Source of the DNA: Helichrysum umbraculigerum
Lineage: Eukaryota; Streptophyta; Magnoliopsida; Asterales; Asteraceae
DNA: 64,000 bases
Direction: 5' to 3'
Assembly (NCBI GenBank): GCA_949592205.1
Contig: CATIUR010000003.1
Location: 79,884,501 to 79,948,500, forward strand
Part shown: positions 23,102 through 35,291 of the stretch, one piece after another
Layout: every line of letters starts with the position of its first letter
Numbering within the stretch: position 1 is the stretch's first letter
Made by a program: the position numbers and the translations under genes
The notes under the pieces: generated by a model
Told to the model about the DNA's origin: nothing
The model's input: the letters and a program-made list of their open reading frames with translations, nothing else
The model's database searches: none

Positions 23102-24774
23102 AAAACTTGATGTCGTGTGATTAGAGTTCAAAATAACAAGTTTTAATAAAGTGGAAATGCTTAAATAATAATATCACACAAGCCAGGTAAGAATAACCCG
23201 TTCGTATAATATAGCTTTTACAAGTAAGTCCATGTATCGAACACAGGGAAAGTGGAATCTTAAAATTAATCCCTAAACTAATATTAAAATATTAACAATT
23301 AATTACAATTAATGTTACAGATAAAAGGGGGGACGTTTTAGTTCCTTTCGAACATATATTTACTTTTATACAGATTTCTAATAAACCAATTCAATTTAAG
23401 GTATTAGAAACAAATAGGAACTACTAATTTAGGGAGAAGATTGTATATATTTAGATTAATTTTATTTGATTATTATAGTTTCATTTTATGTTTATTTTAT
23501 CGTTGATTAACCTATTGGTGACTTAACAAATATAGATAACTCCATTAGCTAAAAGACCAATTATCTTATAATATTTAAGAAAAGTACTAGATCCAGCTGA
23601 ATATACTATAGAGAAATCCTCTTCTTAGTATTACTCACCTAAATATTATTCAATTAAACCTATCAACAATTTATTATAACTTTGTAGTCAACCCTGTAGT
23701 ATACAAGCGTTTATGATTACCACATTAATTATATTATTAAGTCTTAATGTTCTTCCACTATCTCCTCGGTCCGAAGTCTCCAGCTCATAAGTTAATTAAA
23801 CTATAGTATATAATCTTAATTAATTATGTAAGAACAACTTAATTATATAATCGACACAATTATCGGGAAAGTATAATAAACATTCAATAAATTAATATCA
23901 ACGTAAACATAACTTCAAACTATAATCAAAATAATTTTCATCCAAATAAACACAATAAGAAACTTAATTCATATTAAAACCAAGTACTCAATATCCAAAT
24001 ATATTTAAATAGTATACTTACAAAATATAAGGATAAAGAAACCAAACCCTAATGATGAACAAGCTCTTCGTAGGGTTAAAAACCTCAAAACCCTAGCTTC
24101 CTAGCCTCCAAATTCGCACCCCAACTCGTATTCTAAACCCCAAAGTCGAATTTAGAATATCAAAATCGTATATGGTTAAGTCTGGCCTAAGGCTCTATTT
24201 ATAGTTTTACAAACCGCCAGTCCAACCGCCGGTTGGAGTCTTCAACCGCCGGTTGGAGTAATTGTTCTCCAAGTCAAAGTCTGCAATCATAACTGTAACA
24301 CCTGCCAAATTAGGACTAGTAATTAGTGTCTAATCGTATGTTAATACATGTAATTAGTTTCTTGTTAGGCTAATTAATGTATCGAATTATATATATATTG
24401 TTGAATATATACGAAAATGCGATTTGGTTAAATCGTACGCAATTTAAATCGGATGTATTTCGATTCAATTTAATACGAACGTTGGTGACCAATCTTATTA
24501 AATAACGCTTTTATGTCAAAAATATTATTATAATAATATTTCGTATTCATACGTATTGTACAAACAAACCTTACACAATTTAAATGTAAAACGCGCAAAC
24601 TAAATAAACAAACTTACATTCTATAATTCAATATATAAATTGATTAGTAAAATATTTAAATAAAATATCGCATAATAATTTGTATTTTAAAACGTACCAT
24701 TTAATATTTAAAGTAATTAATTAACGTTTAAACGACGGAGCAAACGAACACCGCACGGGGAGCGGAGACTGAAA

Positions 24775-24794
24775 GTTGGAGGATAACCTCCAAC
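24775..24794 (+). other. Leader hairpin of D LTR
   Basis: GTTGGAGGATAACCTCCAAC: perfect 8-bp stem, loop ATAA, directly before the pyrimidine-rich stretch ccaccacctcactttctc. The second copy is at 45949-45968. Confidence 0.8.
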
Positions 24795-25154
24795 CCACCA
24801 CCTCACTTTCTCATTTCTATCTTTCTTTCCTCTCTCTTCCTCCATTTTCTCTCTAAAAAGTTCATCACCACCACATCACAAAAATCGTCAAATACTACCA
24901 CTAAACGACCTTGGATCTCATCATCACTTTGAAGAAAAACGTTCACCACTTCCCGATCTACAACGCTATCTTTTCGGATTTCTCATCCGACACTTTGTAA
25001 GTTTCCGACAAATCCCGAAATCTCTCGTTTTTAAGTGTTTTCACTTTCTAGTAGTTTGTAACAACTTAAAATGTCCATATATGGGTTGGGTAAAAGAATC
25101 GGACCAAACTATGGCCGGAAAACTCGTTTTTGGCTCAAAAACCCGTCAACAGCT

Positions 25155-25640
25155 TTAAGTGTCGCAACGAAGCATGCAGTATAGCGTCACTTCGTGCGTC
25201 ACTTAAGAGACGCATTGAGTGTCGCTAAAAGCCCAAATTTTGCGTCACTTGCCTAAGTGCCGCATAAAACCCTCTTTTTCCGTCACTACCTAAGTGACGC
25301 ATTTTCAATACCCGTCACTAACACCGACACTTATAGCGTCACTTGCCTAAGTGACGCCTACCATCAAACCTGATTTCACCCGTCACTCACCTTAGTGACT
25401 CATGACCTTTATACCGACACTTACAACCGACACTTCCTCAAGTGCCGCACTCTATGCGTCACTTGCACAAGTGACGCTATTATTCAGAATCAGTCATTTC
25501 ATGCGACACTTCCTAAGTGTCGCCTAAACCCATGAGTGTCGCTATAAGTGACGCATAAAACAGAATATTTACAACTTTTTACTAAGTGTCGAGACCAAGT
25601 GTCGAGACCAAGTCTATATTTACAACTTTTTACTAAGTGT
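25155..25640. repeat. Palindrome cluster of D LTR
   Basis: Many copies of GCGTCACTT and AAGTGACGC, plus GCGACACTT and AAGTGTCGC, pairing into hairpins with short loops such as GCCT or CCT. The equivalent in the 3' LTR is 46330-46765. Confidence 0.85.
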
Positions 25641-25719
25641 CGACCCCAGCCAGGGGCTCTGCCCCTTGGACCCCGCCAGGGGCTGCCGCCCCTTGGACCC
25701 CGCTAACCAGGGGCGCTGC
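25641..25719. repeat. GC-rich block CCAGGGGCTCTGCCCCTTGG in D LTR
   Basis: Two units of ggggct..gcc..ccccttggacccc ending in ggggcgctgc, then ccccggaccccc after E (38659 on). It is very GC-rich in an AT-rich LTR. E inserted at GCTGC here; both edges of the E fragment in the 3' LTR also fall in this block. Confidence 0.8.
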
Positions 25720-27387
25720 TGTCACACCCCGCCAAACGGTAATTACAATTACGTAGAGTGGTTTGCGGAAGCTTAGTGACGTGGCGGGGGTGCGAGCAGT
25801 AAAACACCCAATAGTTACATACATACTCAGAGCTTATGATTATTGCAGAACGAAATAGATTAAGATGCCATTAATTAAAGTTTTACAAAAGATTACCACT
25901 TGAAAAGTGGTAACAGTAATAGTAGTAGTTGAAATCAGTATTTCATAAAATACATAATATCAAAAGTAGATTTCATAGGTATGACTGCAGTAGTTGCAGT
26001 TATACAGAGGAAATCCAAGTGTCCCAAAAGTAGTGGCATCCTAACAAGTCCAGGGTAGTCCGTCCTGATATGCATGCAGATCTTACTTACGCTGCTAATT
26101 CCCTGAAAAACATAGAGTAAAACGTCAACAAAATTGTTGAGTGAATTCACAAGTTTGTTTGTTATGTAGGAAACACAAGTTAATCATTTAAGAATAACAT
26201 TTCCAAATAAGTGTTGTTTATCAAGTAGGAAACACAAGTTATTAATAAATAACATTTCCTAAATCAGTTATCAGTAGGAAACACAAGTTAACCTAAATAA
26301 AGATTAACATTTCCAAATCAGTGTACGTAGGAAATCCTTTCCTAATCAATAGTTTAGTGCGTGGGAATATTTAGACGATGATCCCTTGAAAGGTGAGCTA
26401 AACCTGTCAAGTAAGGTAACCCGATCTAACCCTATAACCAAACCACGACCCTAATCTGTTGTTGTTGTGCCAAGTAGGACATTTAAGTATACGCTCCCAA
26501 ATCCGTAGGAGGGTCGTCACGGCGATAGTACTATCCGTATACTCAGTGGCTAGAGTCACCTAGCTAATGGTTATAGTCTGTAGCCATAAGGTCTTTTATG
26601 CACTACATCGTTCAGCCTAGATCTGTACCAAGATTCTTTGCCTAAATTCCCAAAATAGTTATGAAAAACATTTCATAAAAACATAGTTCAGATAGTTGTG
26701 TGAAATACCCTTTCACAAATAGTTCAAGTATGAAGTACCCCTTCATAAACAGTTTAAGCAAATACGTACAGTATTTAATCAGTCACAACATGAAATCTCA
26801 TTTCATCAATAGTTTAAGTAAATACATCAAGTATTCAAACAGTTGTCGCATGCAAATATACATACGATTTCTATGTTTTCCACCCCGAGGTTTTAAAACA
26901 TTAAAACATTGAAAAGGGGTTTGTGAACTCACTGTAGGTGCTCGGATGTGAATGCTAGCGAGATAAGATAGCGTAGCCCAAACGTAGTCAACCTATACAC
27001 ATCAATGTATTAACTATAAGTACTTTGTTTACTTATGTTAATAGTTTATTTGTTTGAAGAAATTTTCAGTTTCTTAGGTTTGTGTATTTCGTTGATGATT
27101 GTTGTTGAAAATAAATAATATTTTCCAAGTTGTGTTCATTTGTCGAGTCATTCGAATGTGTAAGCATATATACATATATACTTATATAGTTGCATATATA
27201 TATATATTCTTGCATATATATATTATTGTTCGTTATTTCGTTCACATATATCTCATATATATATGAATCATCTATGTATATTGTTTGCTGTTTAAGTTTC
27301 AAAATCACTAGTCTTATTTGTCCCATATAATATACGTCTCGTCCCAAATGTGTATATATACCAATAGGTTCATTCCACATTCGTAGG

Positions 27388-27390
<3 letters not shown>

Positions 27391-27442
<52 letters not shown>
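27391..27442. repeat. (AT)n microsatellite in E LTR
   Basis: About 25 AT dinucleotides; slightly shorter partner at about 36962-37011. Confidence 0.9.
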
Positions 27443-27447
<5 letters not shown>

Positions 27448-27595
27448 TTTGTAATTACGTTCCAAATCAGTTCTAAATCCCACTCGATAAATGTACGTAT
27501 TTAATTTTTGCTCTAATGGCCCATTTGTTTGTTTATATAACCCGATCCAATTAATTTAACGTATAATCCATTAATCGTTCGGCCCAAATCACGAA

Positions 27596-27880
27596 GCCCA
27601 GTTCACAGCCCAGCCCAGCCGATCGGCTTGGGCCAGCCGTTCGGCTTGGCCAGCCGTTCGGCTTGGGCCTTCAGCCGTTCGGCTGTTGGCCTCGGCCCAG
27701 TCCAATCCGCTCGGCCCAAATTATTTAGTCCGTTTATTAGTTTTGGCCCAAGCCCAAGTCACGGTCCAACTTGAAGCCCAACAGCCCCATAGCCCGCATA
27801 CAGCCGATCGGCTTTGGAATCTTAGCCGTTCGGCTTTGGGTTATCAGCCGTTCGGCTTTGGCCCTTAGCCGTTCGGCTTC
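27596..27880. repeat. AGCCGTTCGGCT palindrome cluster in E LTR
   Basis: Eight or so copies of the perfect palindrome AGCCGWTCGGCT, mixed with GGCCCAAGCCC words. The identical cluster is at 37165-37450. It lies downstream of the TATA box on the minus strand, so it is in the transcribed leader. Confidence 0.88.
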
Positions 27881-28426
27881 GAGCTCGAGCCCAGACCCCC
27901 TGTTCGTTTTTCAGTTTTGCATCTCGATTTCAACAAGTATTTTGGCTATGTTTCGAATGGTAAACGTGTTCATAAGTTTAATAACTTCGAAACACATCAT
28001 TACTTCACTAAATTTCAAGTTTTTACATATACATTTAGTGGATTTAAGTTTTGGTTTCTCAAACCATTTTCAAGAACAAACAAGAATTCCTCAAATTTTT
28101 ATGATACATACATAGATTATGATGTACGAACATGTTATATAACGAAATTTAAACAAGAATTTGAAGGATTTAAAGTTCCTTACAATGGTTTAAAAATGAT
28201 GATTTGGTTGATGATGACGACTTGCGACGATGATGATGATGTTTGAGGTGTTGTTGTTTTTGGTTTGTTGTTCTACTACTACTGCTGCTGCCTTTGCCTC
28301 TTGATCAATTTCTTAGTGAAGAAAAATTTTGATTGAGGATGAATGTATGTGTGAGAATGTCGAAGATCAGAGAAAAATGGGAGGGAGTATGGTTTAAAAC
28401 CAAACTGTCTGATGCATTATTGTAGG

Positions 28427-28450
28427 TTGGTGGGATTTTTGTCCCACCAA
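28427..28450 (-). other. Leader hairpin of E LTR
   Basis: Stem TTGGTGGGA with TCCCACCAA, five to six-base loop, about 16 bases after the TATA box on the minus strand. Second copy at 37996-38019. Confidence 0.8.
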
Positions 28451-28465
28451 TCTCGAGTACGGGTA

Positions 28466-28473
28466 TATTTATA
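28466..28473 (-). promoter_or_regulatory. TATA box of E LTR
   Basis: TATAAATA on the minus strand; second copy at 38035-38042. It implies a U3 of about 0.6 kb and a very long R-U5. Confidence 0.65.
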
Positions 28474-29118
28474 GTAATATAAAATTTAACATTTTATATT
28501 TTTATTTTGTAGATGCTCTCATGGTTCGTAATATGTTTTCAGAATAATGAGGTTATCATTATTTTTGATAGTTGTACATTTTTGTACATTTTACTGCGCG
28601 TAGTTAATTGAGCGTCAATTTTCAGTAAATTTAGGATTTCATATTTTGAAGTAATGTTCTAACTTCTTCCAAATGAACGAGAAATTTTGCATTTTTATGA
28701 TTTGACGTCGTATGCGCGTTTTAGAATTGTTTATGTTCGTGTTATAATACGTTTTATGTTAAACGTATATTTGAACCACTTTATCTATATGTTATAGATA
28801 TATAAATACTCGTAATTAATAATTGAATTATTAATTATATATTTTGTCACCAACTTTCGTTATATATTTTGTCGCATTTATTCGGACGCGTATTCGGTAA
28901 CTTTTCAGCTAAAAATCGCGTAATTTTATAAATTACAATTTATGTAATACTTCATGTATTATTGTTTTGGGCTCGCTAGACTCACATCACATCAAAAGTT
29001 TATGTTAACACAATCGTAGTGAATTAGCGTAAGAAATGCATGTAATTAAGTATAATTATATACCTAATTTGGAGGAGTGTCACATTCTCCCCCCGTTAGT
29101 GAAATCTCGTCCCGAGAT

Positions 29119-32100
29119 TTAAGTTGAGCCGTGAGTCTCGGTCACGCTCTCAAATAGGTTGGGGTATTTCTTTCGCATTTCGTCCTCTCGTTCCCAGGTA
29201 AACTCCGGGCCATGTTTCGAGTTCCAACGAACTTTAACCAGTTTGATTCGTTTGTGTCGAAGTTTCTGAGTTTTAGAATCCATAACTTCAACAGGTTCCT
29301 CCACAAAGTTAAGTTTTGAGTCAATGAAGACTTCGTCAGGAGGTAGGATAAGTGTTTCGTCAGAAAGACACTTTTTGAGGTTGCTTACGTGGAAAGTATC
29401 GTGTATGCTACAAAGCTCTTGTGGTAGTTTGAGCTTGTAAGCGACAGGACCAATCCTAGCAAGGATTTCAAATGGTCCGATGTATCGTGGGTTCAGCTTT
29501 CCTCGCTTGCCAAATCGTGCTACTCCTTTCCAGGGAGATACTCTGAGTAGGACCTTGTCTCCTACTTGAAACTCAAGAGGTTTACGGCGGTTATCAGCGT
29601 AACTCTTTTGTCGATCTCGTGCCGCTTTCAGTCGGCTCAATACTTGAGTTATTTTGTCGGTGGTTTCCTGGACAAGTTCGGGTCCAGATAGTTGTCTGTC
29701 GTCCAACTCTGCCCAACAGAGTGGTGATCGGCACTTGCGTCCATATAACGCCTCAAATGGTGCCATCTGTATACACGTGTGATAACTATTGTTGTAAGAA
29801 AATTCAGCTAGAGGTAGGTGGGTATCCCAGTTACCTCCAAAGTCTATCACACATGCTCGCAACAAGTCTTCGAGCGTCTGTATAGTTCGCTCACTTTGGC
29901 CGTCAGTCTGCGGGTGATAGGCAGTACTCATATCAAGTCGAGTACCCATTGCTTGTTGTAATGTTTGCCAAAAGCAAGAAGTGAATCGTGCATCTCTATC
30001 AGAGATGATAGATAGTGGCACTCCATGCCGAGAAACAATCTCTTTAATATAGATTTTTGCTAGTTTCTCCATTCCATCCGTTTCCTTAATAGCGAGGAAG
30101 TGGGCTGATTTCGTCAATCGATCGACAATCACCCATATGGCATTTGCTCCCGATGCCGTTCTAGGTAACTTCGTAATGAAGTCCATTGTTATTTGCTCCC
30201 ATTTCCATTTGGGCATTTCAGGTTGTTGCAAAAGTCCAGACGGCTTTTGGTATTCGACTTTGACTTTAGAACAAGTCAAACATTTGCTTACGTAGGTGGA
30301 AATGTCACGTTTCATTCCAGGCCACCAGTAAAAACCTTTCACGTCATGGTACATTTTGTCTGCACCAGGATGTATCGAGTAGTTGGACTTGTGTGCCTCG
30401 TCCAAAATCAGCTTGCGTAACTCATCTACGCATGGTACCCAAATTCGGTTCATGAAGTACAACACTCCGTTGTCCTTTTTCTCTAATTGTTTTTCCATCC
30501 CCTTCAAGGATTCATCCTTAAGACGTTCGGGAATGAAAGCAGTTTCTTGTGCATCGCGAATTTGAGTAATGAGATTTGAGTGGATTGTCAATACCAAGGC
30601 TCGAACTCTTCGAGGTTTGATTCGTTCCTTACGACTCAGGGCATCTGCTACTACGTTAGCTTTACCCGGGTGATACTTTATTTCACAGTCGTAATCGTTA
30701 AGTAATTCGACCCAACGTCGTTGTCTCATGTTAAGTTCTTTTTGGTCGAATATATGTTGTAGGCTCTTATGATCAGTGAAGATCGTACACTTTGTACCGT
30801 ATAGGTAGTGTCTCCAGATCTTCAGTGCAAAAACAACGGCTCCCAATTCCAAATCATGAGTCGTATAGTTTTTCTCATGCACTTTTAGTTGTCGTGATGC
30901 ATAAGCAATGACCTTTTCATTTTGCATCAGTACGCAACCCAATCCCTGATGCGAAGCATCACAGTAAACAACAAAGTTATCTACTCCTTCGGGTAGTGAT
31001 AATATGGGTGCGCTGCTCAGTTTCTGCTTCAATAGTTGGAATGCATTCTCTTGTTTCTCATTCCACTCAAATTTCTTGTCTTTTTGAGTTATGTGGTAAG
31101 TGGCTGGGCTATCTTTGAAAAGTTTGCGATGAATCGCCTGTAATAGCCAGCTAGACCAAGAAATTGTCGTACTTCAGTTGGGGTTTTCGGTGCTTCCCAG
31201 TTGTTGATTGCCTCAATTTTGGATGGGTCCACGTGAATTCCCTTGTCATTTATCACATGACCAAGGAATTGGACCTCTCGTATCCAAAATTCGCATTTAG
31301 AGAACTTTGCATAAAGCTTCTCTTTTTGTAGTAGTTCGAGAACAAGCTTCAGATGTTGCTCGTGATCTTCTTTCGTTTGTGAGTATACCAAGATGTCGTC
31401 AATAAACACAATGACGAATTTATCCAAATAGGGTTTGCACACTCTGTTCATCAAATCCATGAATACTGCTGGTGCGTTGGTCAGCCCAAAAGGCATGACT
31501 AGAAACTCGTAGTGACCGTAACGAGTCCTAAAAGCAGTTTTCGGTACATCCTCTTCTCGTACCTTAAGTTGATGGTAACCAGATCGTAGGTCAATCTTTG
31601 AATAATAACTCGACCCTTGCAATTGATCAAACAGATCGTCAATGCGTGGTAACGGGTATCTGTTCTTGATAGTTACCTTGTTCAGTTCTCGATAATCAAT
31701 GCACATCCGCATAGATCCATCCTTTTTCTTAACAAACAAAACCGGAGCTCCCCAAGGGGAAAAGCTCGGTCGAATGAATCCCAAGTCTAGAAGTTCTTGC
31801 AATTGTGTAGATAACTCCTGCATTTCCGAGGGAGCTAGACGATAAGGTGCACGTGCGATAGGTGCGGCTCCTGGCACCAGGTCAATGTGAAACTCAACTT
31901 GTCGTGGGGGTGGCAATCCCGGCAACTCATCAGGGAACACTCCTGGATAGTCGCGTACAATGGGCACATCGTCTATACGTCGCTCCTTCGTTTTCTTTTC
32001 TACAATGTGTGCCAAAAATGCTTGGTACCCCTTTCGGAGATACTTACTGGCCTTCAAGCACGAAATCATTTTTGTGTTACTTTTTCGTTTCTCACCTTGA

Positions 32101-33689
32101 ACCACAAGTGTTTCTCCTATTGACAGTGGTAATCGTACCAATTTATCATGACATATGATCTCAGCGCGGTTCTTAGATAACCAATCCATTCCGACTACAA
32201 TGTCAAAACTCCCCAACTTAACCGGTAGTAAGTCTATTTCGAAGAGATGACCTTCTAACTCCAAGGTACATCCCGGTACTATTTCTCCTGATTCGATCAA
32301 CTCACCATCGGCTAATTCTATGGTATACTTGTTGTCTAACTTACGGGATTCAAGTTCTAATAGTGGTCTAAACTCAGTAGACACAAAACTTAAATCAGCA
32401 CCCGAATCAATTAACACAGAGGCATAATGGTTGTTTACGAGAAACGTTCCAGTGACAGTGTTGGGGTCCTGGCGTGCCTCTTGTGCTCCGATCACAAATG
32501 CCCTTCCTTGAGCCGGTTGATTGTTGATGTTGTTGGCTCGGTTATTGTTGTTACCGCGGTTGTTGTTGTTGAGCTTAGGGCATCGGTTACGGTAGTGTCC
32601 TTGCTCACCACATTCAAAACATCCCTGGTTTTGACGCTCAGTGTTTGCTCGTGGGGGAGGGTTAGTTTTGCATTCTCGGGTTCTATGTCCCCATGCCCTA
32701 CAGTTTCCACAATACCCACACCCGCCTTCGTGGTGTCGGTTGCACTTATCACATTTGGGTTTGTTACCCAGGTATGGTTTCGAGTCGGTAGTAGTGGCAA
32801 CATATGCTTTCGCATTTCCAGAATGTTTCTTGTTTTGCTGACCTTGGCAATCAGCACCGCTACCGTTCCACTTTCGCTTTGCACCACCAGAACTACTAAC
32901 ATCAGTACTGTTCGGTTCACTTTTTCCCGACACAGCTTTCTTAGTCAGATTTCCCATCCTGACTGCCTCATCAGTCAAACTTTGTGCTAGTGTAACAGCA
33001 CTCCTGAAAGTGTCCGGTTTAGATGTCGTCACCAGACTGCGGATTTGTGGTACTAGACCGTATATGTAGCGCTCGATACGCTTATACTCGGGTGTCACCA
33101 TATGTGGCACTAGACGTGCAAGTTCCTGAAACTTAGTGGTGTACCCAGCAATATCAGCACCAATCATGGTGATGTTCCATAACTCTGTTTCTATTTTCTG
33201 CATCTCACTGCGAGGGCAGAATTCCTCCAACATCAAATTCTTAAATGTCCCCCATGACATTGAATAAGCAGCTGGTCGACCAAGTGATTGGATCTGACTG
33301 TTCCACCAAGTGAGCGCTTTGTCAGCCAAAGTGCAAGCAGCATACTTCACCATACAGTCAGGTGAACAGTCACTAATCTCCAATACTGATTCAGTTTTCT
33401 CTATCCAATGAATCATACCAATGGCACCCTCGGTGCCACGGAAAGAAATCGGCTTACAAGCCTGAAATGTTTTGTATGAACACCCTCGGTTAGCATTCAC
33501 GGGTGTCTCAGTATTAACAGGGGTAGATCCACTGTTGTTGGCTCCAGGTTCACGACTACGGCTTGCCTCATATTCAGCAATACCTTCAGCTATTCTTCGT
33601 GCGATCATTTGTTCAGTGGTTTCAGTAGGTGGTGGTGAAGGCGTAGTCGTCTTTTGACTTTTTCTAGTGACTCGTCGTTTGGGAGGCAT
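29119..33689 (-). pseudogene. gag-pol: E gag-pol polyprotein with one frameshift
   Basis: The first frame (31089-33689, 866 codons) encodes Gag with a basic start, the SYKTFQACKP...WWNS capsid-like region (about 70-240) and two CCHC knuckles (C327-C340 and C357-C370). It then carries protease DSGA (428-431) and reverse transcriptase with CIDYRELN and FIDD. After residue 866 the frame is lost by an apparent one-base deletion at about 31090. The second frame (29119-31032 and a little upstream) continues with RNase H (CDASHQGLG, FTDHKSLQ), integrase zinc finger (HPG...CLTCSK), integrase core (DFITKLP, ISDRDARF, TDGQSERT), the GPFEI..HVSNLKKC region and a C-terminal chromodomain (KVRWNSKHGPEFTWE). 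Its product would copy and integrate element RNA from cytoplasmic particles. Position and near-identity to D and F place it in Tekay. Confidence 0.93.
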
Positions 33690-34340
33690 GATTCAGCTCT
33701 GCGATGAATAAAATGCAGAGTGTTAATGTTGAGATATTGAATGTGAATAGATCAAGGATTCACATTTGATAGAAATGAATGACATGAAAAGATGAATGAA
33801 TAGAATTTTACAACACGTGCCATACAACTTTGAAACACCCACATGTATCTAGCATAATATAATCACGTTGGCCAGGCGTCATTATATAATGTCCAATACA
33901 TATTTCTTTTCATTGTCGTTTAACACTGTAAATTTTAGAGGTTCTCAAGAATAATCAATCATCAAGCTGTAAAATGTTTCAGGGTTTACAAGAGTTGGTC
34001 ACAAAGTGTCGATAAGTATAGGTTTAATCACAAGTCGACAGTTGTAAGATGAAATAACATGGTTGATAATAAGCATAATGAACACGAGATGTAAACCAAG
34101 CATACATTATATATTAAAGATCAAAACGCTGTTACATGAGTTTAGTACAAAATGAGATGGGATTTCTAATATACCCATTTATGATTAGCGTTATACAAAA
34201 GATGATGGGTTTCCTATACATATACCCATTCTACTAGCAAAGTTCCATCCAACATACAGCTAATCCATAACGAATACATACTTATATTTCCCCAAAAGTA
34301 ATAGTCTAATATGGTGTAGGCACAACCGCCATACACAGAC

Positions 34341-35120
34341 CTAACGGAACCATGGGAAATACATCCTAACCGCAACCATCACTGCTGCAGTCATCACACA
34401 CATACTAGCTACAATCTCTGACACCCTAGCACGCCTCTCTAAAGCTGCAACGCGTGCACGGGTGGATGCTAGACTCTGCCAGTCTGTCAGACGGTGAGTC
34501 TCCACAAAATCCATCCTCTGATGGAGCATAGCCATATCCATATCAGTACGGGAGGCATCACTCAGTAGCTCCATCAAATCTCTGCTCCTGCTAGATGATA
34601 TCCTAAACATGGTGTGAACCACAGCCACAAGGGTAGGCACAGTGAGCTCCAGAGGCTCACCAGTGAGATATGCAGATGGTGGTGAGTGGGAGGACTCTCC
34701 AAACTCAAAGGTCGAGGGAATACCCTCTAGTGATCTCCACTCTCTCAATACTCGAGGCATCCAGTCCAGATGAGAAGGTCGGAGCCTCTCCTGTGGCGGC
34801 TCGACAACTGGAACCTCAGACTCAGTCACTGGCGCCTTATCGCGCGGCGCGAGTGGTCCCCTGGGAAAATCCCGAACACAGATCCTAGCTGTCATCCGAT
34901 GTACAGGCACACGAGAAGTACTCGCAACAGGTGGTGTAGGGGTAGGAGTGACCACAGGTGCGGTCGGAGGTGGTACTAAGTAAGCATCACTAGTGTCATC
35001 AGACATAGCTCTCACATGAACTGATGACTCATCCCCTACTGTAATCGCGGGACCCTCAAAAGTAGCCTCGGTCGGCTCTTCATCCGAAGCGTAAACATGG
35101 TAATGTGATTGACTAGACAT
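34341..35120 (-). CDS. Extra ORF of E upstream of gag
   Basis: This intact 259-codon frame lies between primer site and gag on the same strand; gag starts about 650 bases further on. The N-terminus is acidic (ASDEEPTEATFEG), followed by a Pro/Thr-rich stretch at about 50-65. A charged middle follows, then a helical region at about 185-230 (LHQRMDFVETHRLTDWQSL, RARVAALERRA). The last 30 residues are hydrophobic (VASMCVMTAAVMVAVRMYF) and could span a membrane. It shares with the D and F extra ORFs only its place and the helical C-terminal character. Gag or integrase motifs are absent. Function unknown; intactness in a young element does not prove selection. Confidence 0.6.
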   Translation of the reverse strand: MSSQSHYHVYASDEEPTEATFEGPAITVGDESSVHVRAMSDDTSDAYLVPPPTAPVVTPTPTPPVASTSRVPVHRMTARICVRDFPRGPLAPRDKAPVTESEVPVVEPPQERLRPSHLDWMPRVLREWRSLEGIPSTFEFGESSHSPPSAYLTGEPLELTVPTLVAVVHTMFRISSSRSRDLMELLSDASRTDMDMAMLHQRMDFVETHRLTDWQSLASTRARVAALERRARVSEIVASMCVMTAAVMVAVRMYFPWFR

Positions 35121-35275
35121 ACTGTGACAAAAGAAATTGAGTGTGGCGTGTCAGTCGTATGTTAGTTGTATGCAAAGTATGTATGCATGAATGCACAAAT
35201 GTTCTAGCCAAGGCTATAGTCTAGGTCTCTAAGGTTTTCAGTCACCTAAAAACTTCTAGTTCGCTATAGCCAATG

Positions 35276-35287
35276 GCTCTGATACCA
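35276..35287 (-). other. Primer binding site of E, initiator-Met tRNA type
   Basis: TGGTATCAGAGC on the minus strand, four bases from the right LTR. Confidence 0.88.
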
Positions 35288-35291
35288 AGTC

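Larger units (their letters stand above)
25720..29084 (-). repeat. Element E left (3') LTR
   Basis: Contains near-repeats of 'taggaaacacaagtta..aacatttcc' (26160-26340), an (AT)n run, an AGCCGTTCGGCT palindrome cluster (27596-27880), a leader hairpin (28427-28450) and a minus-strand TATA box TATAAATA (28466-28473). ORFs of 60-114 codons here recur identically in the right LTR and are not genes. Confidence 0.93.

Noticed and set aside
25155..25640. Regularly recurring palindromic repeats that look CRISPR-like
   Set aside because: Repeats are short, both orientations are mixed, spacers are irregular and only a few bases long, and the block lies inside a plant LTR with a homologue in the partner LTR.
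27686..28246. ORFs of 60-114 codons inside the E LTR
   Set aside because: They recur identically at 37255-37815 because the LTRs are near-identical, cross the palindrome cluster, run opposite to the element and have no motifs.
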